DNA of 14,921 nucleotides from DATDVD01 sp035290065 (GTDB lineage Bacteria > Pseudomonadota > Gammaproteobacteria > Coxiellales > Coxiellaceae), in contig DATDVD010000037.1 of NCBI GenBank assembly GCA_035290065.1, forward strand, positions 1-14,921, in the 5' to 3' direction. The notes beneath the pieces are model-generated. The model ran no database searches. It worked only from the letters and a program-made list of their open reading frames with translations, and was not told the DNA's origin. Positions 7,718-14,674 of the stretch are shown here, in pieces; the stretch's first letter is position 1, and the number at the start of each line of letters is the position of its first letter. The position numbers and the translations under genes are program-made.

Positions 7718-7746
7718 ATTATAGCGAGCAAGGGTAATTCCGTCTA
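7718..7746 (-). promoter_or_regulatory. Sigma70-type promoter for gatCAB
   Basis: On the minus strand, TAGACG (7746-7741, four of six to the -35 consensus) is followed after exactly 17 bp by a perfect TATAAT (7723-7718). Transcription would begin near 7711, giving a leader of about 27 bases before the gatC ATG. Confidence 0.6.
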
Positions 7747-7816
7747 TTCCCTTCCAGAAATCCAACCTTATAACCTCGGCTAGCATCATTGCCCGGGTTT
7801 TATCTATGCCTTGGAC

Positions 7817-7845
7817 TTGCCCCTAGGCTCTTTTTCCTCTAGAAT
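7817..7845 (+). promoter_or_regulatory. Candidate sigma70 promoter for the rpsF operon
   Basis: TTGCCC (7817-7822, four of six) and TAGAAT (7840-7845, five of six) are separated by 17 bp. A start near 7852 would leave a leader of about 55 bases before rpsF, enough for a regulatory RNA structure. The site is divergent from the gatC promoter, about 70-120 bp away. Confidence 0.5.
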
Positions 7846-7906
7846 CCAGCGCTTCCTTGCTCTTTGACATTGGGTCAGGGGGCCGTTAGACCATGAGGAT
7901 TATTAT
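7846..7906 (+). promoter_or_regulatory. rpsF leader, possible S6:S18-binding autoregulatory site
   Basis: Many bacterial rpsF leaders carry a hairpin with an exposed CCG that binds the S6:S18 complex. Here a GGTC/GACC pairing (7873-7876 with 7889-7892) encloses a CCG (7883-7885) just before the GAGG ribosome-binding site (7895-7898). An alternative TGAC/GTCA pairing (7865-7868 with 7874-7877) competes with it. The stems are short and I have not aligned this to the published motif, so this is a candidate only. Confidence 0.3.
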
Positions 7907-8305
7907 ATGAGACATTATGAAATCGTATTGCTTGTGCACCCCGATCAAAGTGCCCAAGTGCCTAGCATGGTGGAAAAATACAAATCCATCATCGAAAAAA
8001 GCAAAGGCCGCGTACACCGGTTTGAAGACTGGGGCCGTCGCCAATTAGCCTATTCCATTAATAAAGTGCACAAAGCGCATTATTTATTATTCAATATTGA
8101 ATGCGATGCGCCGACATTGGAAGAATTAGAACACAACTTCCGTTATAACGATGCCGTCATCCGTAATATGATTATTCGTCGATCAACGGCGATTACGGAA
8201 CCTTCGCCCATGTTAAAAGAAAACCCCGAGGCATCCATGAGGTCCCGTGGTAGATCAGCAGGCGATGATTCTTATGTAGACGATGATTTGACGGTAGAGG
8301 AGTAA
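7907..8305 (+). CDS. rpsF: 30S ribosomal protein S6
   Basis: S6 binds the central domain of 16S rRNA together with S18 in the small subunit. The 132-residue protein starts MRHYEIVLLVHPDQS and shows the S6 core (EDWGRRQLAYSINK, AHYLLFNIE, NDAVIRNMI). Beyond about residue 100 comes an acidic tail ending in VEE, like the E. coli S6 tail that RimK extends with glutamates; similar modification here is inference. GAGG lies eight bases before the ATG. It is first in the rpsF-rpsR-DUF2232-rplI block, and rpsR follows after four bases. Confidence 0.97.
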   Translation: MRHYEIVLLVHPDQSAQVPSMVEKYKSIIEKSKGRVHRFEDWGRRQLAYSINKVHKAHYLLFNIECDAPTLEELEHNFRYNDAVIRNMIIRRSTAITEPSPMLKENPEASMRSRGRSAGDDSYVDDDLTVEE

Positions 8306-8309
8306 ACGC

Positions 8310-8534
8310 ATGACTAGTTATAACAAACGTAAAAAAGTATGCCCCTTTAAAAGTGGTAAGCGTGTGATTGATTATAAAAACACGCGATTATTGCGCGATT
8401 TTATTACGGAATCTGGCCGCATTGTGCCGAGCCGTATTACGGGCGTTAGTGCTAAATTTCAGCGCCAATTGGTCATTGAAATTGCACGCGCGCGTATTTT
8501 AGGCTTATTACCATTTTGTGATAGCCACGATTAG
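8310..8534 (+). CDS. rpsR: 30S ribosomal protein S18
   Basis: S18 forms a heterodimer with S6 on the 30S platform. The 74-residue length is standard. The diagnostic DYKNTRLLRDFITESGRI block is followed by VPSRITG and AKFQRQLVIEIARAR, closely matching E. coli S18 in order and spacing. The start is an ATG at 8310 with GAGG inside the last codons of rpsF, consistent with translational coupling and equal output of the two partners. Confidence 0.97.
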   Translation: MTSYNKRKKVCPFKSGKRVIDYKNTRLLRDFITESGRIVPSRITGVSAKFQRQLVIEIARARILGLLPFCDSHD

Positions 8535-8546
8535 TGGATTATAGCG

Positions 8547-9440
8547 GTGCGCAAACTCGGGGAATATTTACTTAGCACGAATAGCCGGGCCTCTGCCATT
8601 GCCTTAGGGTGTGCGCTCCTGCCATTACTGTCCATTCCGGGCGATTTTTTAGCAGGAATTATTGTAGGGTTAGTCACTCTGCGAAAAGGCATGCGAGCGG
8701 GTTTAATCGTGTTAGCGTGGGTCGCTCTGCCCGCTGTGAGCATGCTTTATTTACGGCAATGGGGCGTATTCGAAGCTTTGTGGTTACGTTGCGCCTTGGT
8801 ATGGATCTTTGCAGGCGTATTGCGTCGATATTCTTGGCGCAGAGTGTTTGAAGGAATCACGCTGTTAGGAATAGTGGCCGTGGCAGTCGTACATGGCATT
8901 ATGCCCGATGTAAAACAGCTGTGGATTAAAGCCATGCACACCTACTATCAGTCCCTCAGTGCGGATTTATGGGGCGTGAATGCGGAGCAAATAAATACCT
9001 TGATTACTCGCGTAGCTCCGTATGCAACGGGTGCGGCGGCGAGTGGGGTTGCCTTTAGCACGGTGATTCAGCTGATGTTGGCGCGCGTATGGGAAGGCGT
9101 ATTAACGCTGCCCGGCCTTTTTAAAGCGGAATTTATTCGCACGCGTATGCCGTGGGGAGCGTGCGTGGTGTTAATGGGAATAGCGGTTGCCATCAGCCTA
9201 AAATGGCCTGTCGCTTTAGACATGGCTTTGATGGCACTGTTCCCCTTTTGGTTTTGTGGGCTGGCTTTGTTACACTACTTAGCGAATTACAAGCCCCGTT
9301 TGTGGATGCCCCTTTTAGGGGCCCTGTACGTCGTAATGATTTTTCTGCCATTGATTGGCATGAGTATGGTGGCGTTGAGCGGGTTTGTGGATGGGTTTAT
9401 CAATATTCGGCATCGATTTGTTTTAAAAATGAACACGTGA
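8547..9440 (+). CDS. DUF2232-type integral membrane protein
   Basis: A 297-residue, strongly hydrophobic protein of unknown function. About seven or eight membrane segments are visible, at roughly residues 16-45, 51-67, 77-93, 100-119, 163-186, 203-217, 223-246 and 253-285, with a soluble loop at about 120-160. DUF2232/YybS-like proteins sit between rpsR and rplI in many gammaproteobacteria, and the call rests largely on that position and the topology. The start is GTG at 8547, 12 bases after rpsR, with only a weak GGA ribosome-binding signal. The stop TGA forms part of the rplI Shine-Dalgarno (TGAGG). A link to translation or envelope assembly is suggested only by genomic context. Confidence 0.75.
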   Translation: MRKLGEYLLSTNSRASAIALGCALLPLLSIPGDFLAGIIVGLVTLRKGMRAGLIVLAWVALPAVSMLYLRQWGVFEALWLRCALVWIFAGVLRRYSWRRVFEGITLLGIVAVAVVHGIMPDVKQLWIKAMHTYYQSLSADLWGVNAEQINTLITRVAPYATGAAASGVAFSTVIQLMLARVWEGVLTLPGLFKAEFIRTRMPWGACVVLMGIAVAISLKWPVALDMALMALFPFWFCGLALLHYLANYKPRLWMPLLGALYVVMIFLPLIGMSMVALSGFVDGFINIRHRFVLKMNT

Positions 9441-9450
9441 GGTAACGTAT

Positions 9451-9903
9451 ATGCAAGTGATTTTATTGAACAAGGTTTTGAATTTGGGTGGCGTAGGTGA
9501 TACGGTCCAGGTTAAACCTGGTTATGCTCGCAATTATTTAATTCCCCAGGGGAAAGCGGTGATGGCAACCGAAAGCGCGCGTAAAGAATTGGAAGCCAGA
9601 CGTGCAGAACTGGAAAAAATGGCTGCTCAAGAACTCAGTGCTGCCGAAGCTCGCGCGGCGAAAGTAAAAGCATTAGGTTCCTTAATACTCCACGTAAAAG
9701 CCAGTGAAGATGGCCATTTGTTTGGGTCGATTACACCGCGCGAAATTGCAGAAGCGCTGGCTGCGAAAGGAATTGAGGTGGAACGAAAAGAAATTGATGT
9801 CGGCAAAGCCATTCGAGAGCTAGGGGAATATGAAATCGCTGTTCACTTTCACGGTGATGTAGTAGTGCATTTGCCGTTAACAATAGTTGCAGAGGATGCC
9901 TAA
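9451..9903 (+). CDS. rplI: 50S ribosomal protein L9
   Basis: L9 binds 23S rRNA near the L1 stalk and influences reading-frame maintenance. The 150-residue protein has the canonical N-terminal domain (MQVILLNKVLNLGGVGD, VKPGYARNYLIPQGKAV), a long charged connecting helix at about residues 42-75 rich in Glu, Ala and Arg, and a C-terminal rRNA-binding domain containing LFGSITPREIA. The start is an ATG at 9451 with TGAGG eight bases upstream. It ends the ribosomal-protein part of the cluster and is separated from dnaB by 97 bp containing a REP unit. Confidence 0.97.
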   Translation: MQVILLNKVLNLGGVGDTVQVKPGYARNYLIPQGKAVMATESARKELEARRAELEKMAAQELSAAEARAAKVKALGSLILHVKASEDGHLFGSITPREIAEALAAKGIEVERKEIDVGKAIRELGEYEIAVHFHGDVVVHLPLTIVAEDA

Positions 9904-9916
9904 GCCCCGATACAAT
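9887..9916 (+). promoter_or_regulatory. Weak candidate promoter upstream of dnaB
   Basis: TTGCAG (9887-9892, three of six) and TACAAT (9911-9916, five of six) are 18 bp apart across the end of rplI. It could give dnaB-alr transcription independent of the ribosomal genes. Support is modest because the -35 is poor. Confidence 0.3.
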
Positions 9917-9954
9917 GCCTTTTAAGAACAGGGCATGAAGCCCCCCTCTTCCCC

Positions 9955-9978
9955 GTAGGGGCAGACCGTGGTCTGCCC
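9955..9978 (+). repeat. Single REP unit between rplI and dnaB
   Basis: GTAG (9955-9958) is followed by a 20-bp palindrome with 9-bp arms GGGCAGACC and GGTCTGCCC around GT. The 24 bases are identical to the left arm of the element at 3699-3722. Unlike that one it is a lone unit in the 97-bp gap between rplI and dnaB. A hairpin here could separate the abundant ribosomal mRNA from the dnaB part. Confidence 0.8.
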
Positions 9979-10000
9979 AAAATGCTACACAAAGGCATGA

Positions 10001-11389
10001 ATGAAAACAGCCGCCCCCAAAATTCCTCCGCAATCAAAAGAAGCAGAACAATCTGTTTTAGGGGCATTATTTCTCGATCATCGTGTATGGGACAGTATTG
10101 CCGATCGCATATTACCGGCCGATTTTTATCACAAAGCCCATCAATATATTTTTGAAGCAGTTGCCGAATTAGTGAATCGCCTGCAGCCGATCGATGTGCT
10201 CACTGTTTCCGAAGCGTTAAAAGCCAAAGGTCAATTAGAAATGATCGGTGGCGAGACCTACCTTTACGAGCTCGCCAAAAACACCCCCACCGCCACGAAC
10301 GCAAAAGCCTATGCCGATATTGTGCATCAGCATTCCGTGCTTCGGCAATTAATTGAAACGGGCAGCGATATTGCGCAATCCGCGTTTAATCCCAATGGCC
10401 GCGATACCAAAGCCTTATTGGATGAAGCAGAACAGCGGGTTTTTCATATTGCCGAACAACATATTCGAGGGACAGGCCCTCAGCCGATCAGTCATTTATT
10501 GACTCAAGCGACAGAGCGGATTGATACGCTATACCACTCTAAAAACGCGCTTGCAGGATTAGGCACCGGGTTTAAAGATTTGGATGAAATGACCTCTGGC
10601 TTGCAAAAAGGCGATCTGATTATTGTGGCAGGCCGTCCCTCCATGGGTAAAACAGCATTTGCGATGAATATAGCCGAATCCGTGGGAATGCGATCAGCCC
10701 ATGATAAAAGTGTTAAACCCGTTTTAATTTTTAGTATGGAAATGCCGGCAGAATCATTGGCCATGCGGATGATTTCTTCCATGGGTCGTATTGATCAGCA
10801 TCGCATTCGCACGGGAAAACTACATGACGAAGATTGGCCGCGTGTTAGCTCGGCCGTGAGTATGTTAAGTGAAGCTAAAATGTATATTGATGATACTCCC
10901 GCTTTAACGCCCACCGAAATTCGTTCGCGGGCGCGTCGCTTAGCACGAGAACACGGCGGATTGAGTTTGATTATGGTGGATTATTTACAATTAATGCAAG
11001 TTCCCGGCTATCGTGAAAATCGCACCATGGAAATTTCCGAAATTTCTCGCGCGCTCAAAACATTGGCAAAAGAATTAACGGTACCGGTTATGGCGTTGTC
11101 TCAATTAAATCGCAGTTTGGAGCAGCGCCATAATCGTCGTCCCATTATGTCTGATTTGCGAGAGTCCGGTTCTATCGAACAAGATGCAGATGTGATTGCA
11201 TTTATTTATCGCGATGAAGTGTATAACGAAGATTCAGCGGATAAAGGAGTCGCAGAAATTATTATTGGTAAGCAGCGTAATGGCCCGGTGGGTAAACTGC
11301 TGCTCACGTTCTTAGGTCAATATACTAAATTTGAAAGTTTCACGGCGCAATCGGTCCCTATGGGAGATCCGTTTGGAGATGATCGATGA
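10001..11389 (+). CDS. dnaB: Replicative DNA helicase DnaB
   Basis: DnaB is the hexameric helicase that unwinds the chromosome at the replication fork and recruits primase. The 462 residues cover the N-terminal domain (PPQSKEAEQSVLGALFLD, residues about 9-26), a linker, and the RecA-like ATPase domain from about residue 180. Walker A GRPSMGKT is at 211-218, Walker B LIMVDYLQL at 323-331, the SQLNRSLEQR block at about 367-376, and DLRESGSIEQDAD at about 385-397. There is no intein; the Walker A and SQLNR sites where inteins often sit are uninterrupted. The start is ATG at 10001 with AAAGG five bases upstream. The stop overlaps the alr start by four bases. Confidence 0.97.
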   Translation: MKTAAPKIPPQSKEAEQSVLGALFLDHRVWDSIADRILPADFYHKAHQYIFEAVAELVNRLQPIDVLTVSEALKAKGQLEMIGGETYLYELAKNTPTATNAKAYADIVHQHSVLRQLIETGSDIAQSAFNPNGRDTKALLDEAEQRVFHIAEQHIRGTGPQPISHLLTQATERIDTLYHSKNALAGLGTGFKDLDEMTSGLQKGDLIIVAGRPSMGKTAFAMNIAESVGMRSAHDKSVKPVLIFSMEMPAESLAMRMISSMGRIDQHRIRTGKLHDEDWPRVSSAVSMLSEAKMYIDDTPALTPTEIRSRARRLAREHGGLSLIMVDYLQLMQVPGYRENRTMEISEISRALKTLAKELTVPVMALSQLNRSLEQRHNRRPIMSDLRESGSIEQDADVIAFIYRDEVYNEDSADKGVAEIIIGKQRNGPVGKLLLTFLGQYTKFESFTAQSVPMGDPFGDDR

Positions 11390-12483
11390 GTCGAGGAACA
11401 ATAGCGTGGATCAATCTTCAAGCATTAGCGCATAATTTACACGTCATTCGAAAAAAAGTCCCTCACGCAAAAATATTAGCGATGGTGAAATGTAATGCCT
11501 ATGGGCATGGTGCAGTGGAATGTGCCAAAACATTAAAAGAAGCGGATGCTTTAGGCGTGGCGTGTTTAAAAGAAGCCTTGGAATTGCGCGAGGCGGGTAT
11601 TGAACAGCCGCTCGTATTAATGGCAGGTTTAATGGATGAAGACGAATTGCCCGCTTTCCTCCATCACCGACTACAAGCAGTATTGCATCATCCCACACAA
11701 TTAGAATGGCTTTCTCGTGCGAAACTTACGCAGCCTTTAACCGTGTGGATAAAAGTCGATAGCGGTATGCACCGTTTAGGATTTCCTCTTTCTAGGTTAC
11801 CCGATGTGATGCAAAGCCTGCAAAAAATGCCTTCTGTTCACGTGGCAGGGTGGATCAATCATTTAGCGTGTGCGGATAATCGGGACGATACTTTAACGCA
11901 GGAGCAATGTATTCGATTTCGTGAAGCCGTGGTGCATTGGCCCGGTGCTCGATCCGTCGGAAATTCCGCAGCCATTTTTAATTATCCCGAATTGATCCAA
12001 CACGATGAGTGGATACGTCCCGGTTTATCTTTATACGGAATATCGCCTATTAAAGATCGCATCGGTCTTGAATTAGAATTACAACCCGTCATGACGTTGC
12101 AAGCAAAATTGATTGCCATTCGAGAAGTAGAGCCTGGTGAGCGAGTAGGTTATGGAGGCGAACCGGTGGGGAATCATCCTACATTAATTGGTACGCTTTC
12201 TATTGGATATGGGGATGGATATCCTCGTCACTTACCGTCGGGCAGTCCGGTGTTTATTCGGGGTCAGCGCGTTCCTTTAATAGGCCGTGTTTCAATGGAC
12301 ATGATTGGAGTGGATTTAAATACAGTACCTCAGGCGCGAGTGGGGGATGTGGCCATTCTATGGGGGGCTCCTTTGCCCATTGAAACCATTGCCGAAAATG
12401 CCCATACCATCCCTAATGAATTAATTTGCCATATCCACCCGCGGGTAGAAAGGCGCTTCGTCATGGAGTCATTTGTGATATAA
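11386..12483 (+). CDS. alr: Alanine racemase (PLP-dependent)
   Basis: This enzyme interconverts L- and D-alanine, supplying D-Ala for peptidoglycan. The 365-residue protein is a fold-type III PLP enzyme. The PLP lysine is Lys35 in VKCNAYGHG (family usually VKANAYGHG) and the second catalytic base is probably Tyr256 in ERVGYGG. Substrate-side features are GRVSMDM (about residues 300-306) and IGYGDGYPR (273-281). The ATG at 11386 forms an ATGA overlap with the dnaB stop and has GGAG seven bases upstream, so the two are translationally coupled; dnaB-alr linkage is common in gammaproteobacteria. Confidence 0.95.
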   Translation: MSRGTIAWINLQALAHNLHVIRKKVPHAKILAMVKCNAYGHGAVECAKTLKEADALGVACLKEALELREAGIEQPLVLMAGLMDEDELPAFLHHRLQAVLHHPTQLEWLSRAKLTQPLTVWIKVDSGMHRLGFPLSRLPDVMQSLQKMPSVHVAGWINHLACADNRDDTLTQEQCIRFREAVVHWPGARSVGNSAAIFNYPELIQHDEWIRPGLSLYGISPIKDRIGLELELQPVMTLQAKLIAIREVEPGERVGYGGEPVGNHPTLIGTLSIGYGDGYPRHLPSGSPVFIRGQRVPLIGRVSMDMIGVDLNTVPQARVGDVAILWGAPLPIETIAENAHTIPNELICHIHPRVERRFVMESFVI

Positions 12484-12484
12484 T
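12476..12484 (+). promoter_or_regulatory. Candidate extended -10 promoter for the MFS gene
   Basis: TGA followed by a perfect TATAAT forms an extended -10 (TGn-TATAAT) overlapping the alr stop. No good -35 is seen, which extended -10 promoters can tolerate. A start near 12491 would give a leader of about 16 bases containing the AAGGAG ribosome-binding site at 12495-12500. Confidence 0.4.
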
Positions 12485-12506
12485 TTCTTTTTTTAAGGAG
12501 TACATT

Positions 12507-13808
12507 GTGGATCCTAAATATCACCGCAAACATCACCATCATCATTCTCATTATACGCGTTTTACTTTATATGGCTGGGTTGTGTGTGGACTAGCCGCTT
12601 TATTTTATTGTTATGAATATTTGTTGCGAATTGAACCGAGTGTGATGATGCCGCAGCTAATGAGTTATTTTCATTTAAAAGCAGCGGGCTTGGGTTTTTT
12701 AATTTCCATGTATTATTACGCATACACACCGATGCAAGCCGTAGTGGGGCTTACTACCGATTATTTTGGGCCGAAACGTATTTTAACCATCGCGATTGCC
12801 GTTTGTATAGTGGGTGTGGCGTTATTTGCGTTTTCGTCTCATATTACTGTCGCTGTTTCAGGTCGTTTATTAGTGGGTTTAGGCAGCTCGTTCGCTTTTG
12901 TGGGCGTGTTGAAGTTAGCCGCGATGTGGCTGCCGCATAATCGTTTTGCGATGTTTGTAGGGCTTACCACGGCTTTAGGAATGTTAGGCGCAATGGTAGG
13001 AGACGTAGAACTCACCAGTTTATTAGGGCGTATTACGTGGCGGCAATTATTAAATTACAGTGCACTTTTTGGTGTAGTATTCCTTCCCATTTTTTGGTTG
13101 TTTGTGTCCGAACGCGTGGATCGTACGCGTGAACGTACCGGTACGCCGCAATCCTTTAGGTTATTAATCTCTGAATTTTTAAGCTTGGCCAGAAGCAAAC
13201 AAATGTGGATTTGTGGCCTCATCGGGTGTGTTATGTATCTTTCCTTATCCGCCTTTGCTGAATTGTGGGGTATTCCTTTCGTCAATTCGTTACACTTTGC
13301 CACACACCATTTCCCAGCGGATTTTAATTCGTTAGTGTTTTTAGGATGGTTGATCGGTGCCCCTTTGAATGGATGGCTATCCGATAAAATAAAATCACGT
13401 CGAGCGATTTTAATTAATCATAGTTTAATTTCGACGATATTGTTTTCCATTGTGCTTTATACGCCGATGACAGAATTTACCTTGGCCAGTTGTTTATTTT
13501 TATTCGGCTTATTTAGCAGCGGGCAAGTGTTGGTGTTTGTGGTAGCGCGTGAAAGCACGTCATTAAAAAGCACAGCAACCGCCATTGGTTTTATGAATCT
13601 GCTGGTGATGTTAGGGGGTATGACCGTACAGCCGTTGGTGGGTTTATTATTGGATTGGCATTGGTATGGTGTAATGATCAATAATATACGTGTTTACAGC
13701 ATGATTGATTATAACCGTGCTTTAACCATCATTCCTATTGCCTTACTGGTTACTTCGATGATGGCTTTTTGGTTAAAAGAGACGTATGGACAAGGGCAGG
13801 ATCAATAA
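12507..13808 (+). CDS. Major facilitator superfamily transporter, substrate unknown
   Basis: A 433-residue inner-membrane secondary transporter with about 12 hydrophobic helices. Degenerate copies of the MFS motif A lie in the loop after helix 2 (residues 81-91, starting GLTTD and ending PKR) and in the matching loop of the second half (289-299, starting GWLSD and ending SRR). The YEYLLRIEPSVM stretch after helix 1 resembles MFS proteins abundant in Legionella, Coxiella and Francisella; the substrate cannot be read from sequence. I chose the GTG at 12507 because AAGGAG lies six bases upstream; an in-frame ATG at 12426 would begin inside alr. The N-terminal tail carries seven His in residues 6-15. 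It is 23 bases downstream of alr. Confidence 0.9.
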   Translation: MDPKYHRKHHHHHSHYTRFTLYGWVVCGLAALFYCYEYLLRIEPSVMMPQLMSYFHLKAAGLGFLISMYYYAYTPMQAVVGLTTDYFGPKRILTIAIAVCIVGVALFAFSSHITVAVSGRLLVGLGSSFAFVGVLKLAAMWLPHNRFAMFVGLTTALGMLGAMVGDVELTSLLGRITWRQLLNYSALFGVVFLPIFWLFVSERVDRTRERTGTPQSFRLLISEFLSLARSKQMWICGLIGCVMYLSLSAFAELWGIPFVNSLHFATHHFPADFNSLVFLGWLIGAPLNGWLSDKIKSRRAILINHSLISTILFSIVLYTPMTEFTLASCLFLFGLFSSGQVLVFVVARESTSLKSTATAIGFMNLLVMLGGMTVQPLVGLLLDWHWYGVMINNIRVYSMIDYNRALTIIPIALLVTSMMAFWLKETYGQGQDQ

Positions 13809-14034
13809 ACTTCGTTGGTCGTGCCGACGAAGCTCGCTGGAATTAGATGTACTGTTAGAGGAATTTTGTCAGCATCAATTAGAAACACTCAGTTCTTCCG
13901 AACTGGATGTGTTTGAAGCGCTGTTGCAATTGCCTGACAAGACGCTTACCGATTGGTTATTGTATCATCATCCTGTTTCGGAGACGCGTTTTCACGATTT
14001 TGTGAAACAATACTTCCATCCCGCATCTGAATAA
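13786..14034 (+). CDS. sdhE: SdhE-like FAD assembly factor with altered RGxxE motif
   Basis: SdhE (YgfY/CptB/Sdh5 family) promotes covalent flavinylation of the succinate dehydrogenase flavoprotein SdhA in the cytoplasm. The 82-residue, all-helical protein aligns without gaps to the start of E. coli SdhE: Trp11, Cys13, Arg14-Arg15, Glu19 and Asp21 match, and the later FEALLQLPDKTLTDWL block (about residues 44-59) fits the family. Position 16, the Gly of the conserved RGxxE motif, is Ser (codon AGC at 13831-13833). The start is an ATG overlapping the MFS gene by 23 bp, with AGAGA upstream. The last 89 bp overlap the 3' end of the convergent ABC ATPase gene. The family call is firm; whether the variant still flavinylates SdhA is unknown. 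Confidence 0.85.
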   Translation: MDKGRINKLRWSCRRSSLELDVLLEEFCQHQLETLSSSELDVFEALLQLPDKTLTDWLLYHHPVSETRFHDFVKQYFHPASE

Positions 14035-14674
14035 TACGACTTGCCCGTTTGGCGAGGGTGGTATCGTGCGTCACAAGAATTAATGTTTTCCCTTGCGTGT
14101 GTAGGCTCTCAAAAATTTCAATCACTTCTTGCCCAGAGCGAGAATCTAAATTACCAGTGGGTTCATCGGCTAAAATAATCGTCGGTTGAGTGGCTAACGC
14201 ACGTGCAATGGCTACGCGTTGGCGTTGACCGCCGGATAATTCGTTCGGACGATGGTCTAAACGATCGCTGAGCCCTAATTGAGTTAATAATTGCTTAGCT
14301 CGTTCGTGACGTTCTGCTCGACCCACCCCTTGATACACGAGCGGCAGCGCCACATTTTCCAGGCTGCTCACATATTCTAATAAATTAAAACTTTGAAAGA
14401 CAAAACCAATTTCGCGATTACGAATATGAGCCAAGGCTCGTCGATTTAAATGGCTGACTTCTTGGCCATTCAGCCAATACTCCCCTTCGCTGGGCGTATC
14501 TAAACAGCCAATAATGTTCATTAACGTAGATTTTCCGGAACCCGACGGCCCTAAAATAGCCACGTATTCGTTAGCTTGAATCGTGAGATTGATGCGATTG
14601 AGCGCATACACGAGGACTTCTCCCATCGTATAAAGTTTGCTCACATTCTGTAATTCGATAAGCGCATTAGCCAT
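13946..14674 (-). CDS. MacB/LolD-type ABC transporter ATP-binding protein
   Basis: The ATPase subunit of an ABC system of the MacB/LolCDE/FtsE type, which power mechanotransmission or export of lipoproteins, peptides or macrolides rather than ordinary uptake. In 242 residues all motifs are present: Walker A GPSGSGKST at 42-50, Q-loop Gln94, signature LSGGQ at 146-150, Walker B IILADEP at 166-172 with catalytic Glu171, D-loop NLDS, and switch His203. The ATG at 14674 has GGAGG about ten bases upstream and overlaps the permease stop by eight bases. A hydrophilic tail of about 19 residues follows RDGSIVSQN; it is encoded antisense to sdhE. Unlike E. coli MacB, ATPase and permease are separate proteins. 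The substrate is unknown. Confidence 0.93.
   Translation of the reverse strand: MANALIELQNVSKLYTMGEVLVYALNRINLTIQANEYVAILGPSGSGKSTLMNIIGCLDTPSEGEYWLNGQEVSHLNRRALAHIRNREIGFVFQSFNLLEYVSSLENVALPLVYQGVGRAERHERAKQLLTQLGLSDRLDHRPNELSGGQRQRVAIARALATQPTIILADEPTGNLDSRSGQEVIEIFESLHTQGKTLILVTHDTTLAKRASRIIQMRDGSIVSQNRENASPKQDDDTITNR

Noticed and set aside
7864..7892. Consensus -35 TTGACA just before rpsF
   Set aside because: No acceptable -10 lies 16-18 bp downstream (best three of six), and the implied start would remove the rpsF ribosome-binding site.
9915..9943. Hairpins ATGCC/GGCAT and GGGC/GCCC upstream of dnaB as an attenuator
   Set aside because: The stems are 4-5 bp, mutually exclusive and lack a leader peptide or T-tract; chance pairing is likely.
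10001..11389. Intein or mobile insertion in dnaB
   Set aside because: Walker A and downstream conserved blocks are contiguous and the length is normal.
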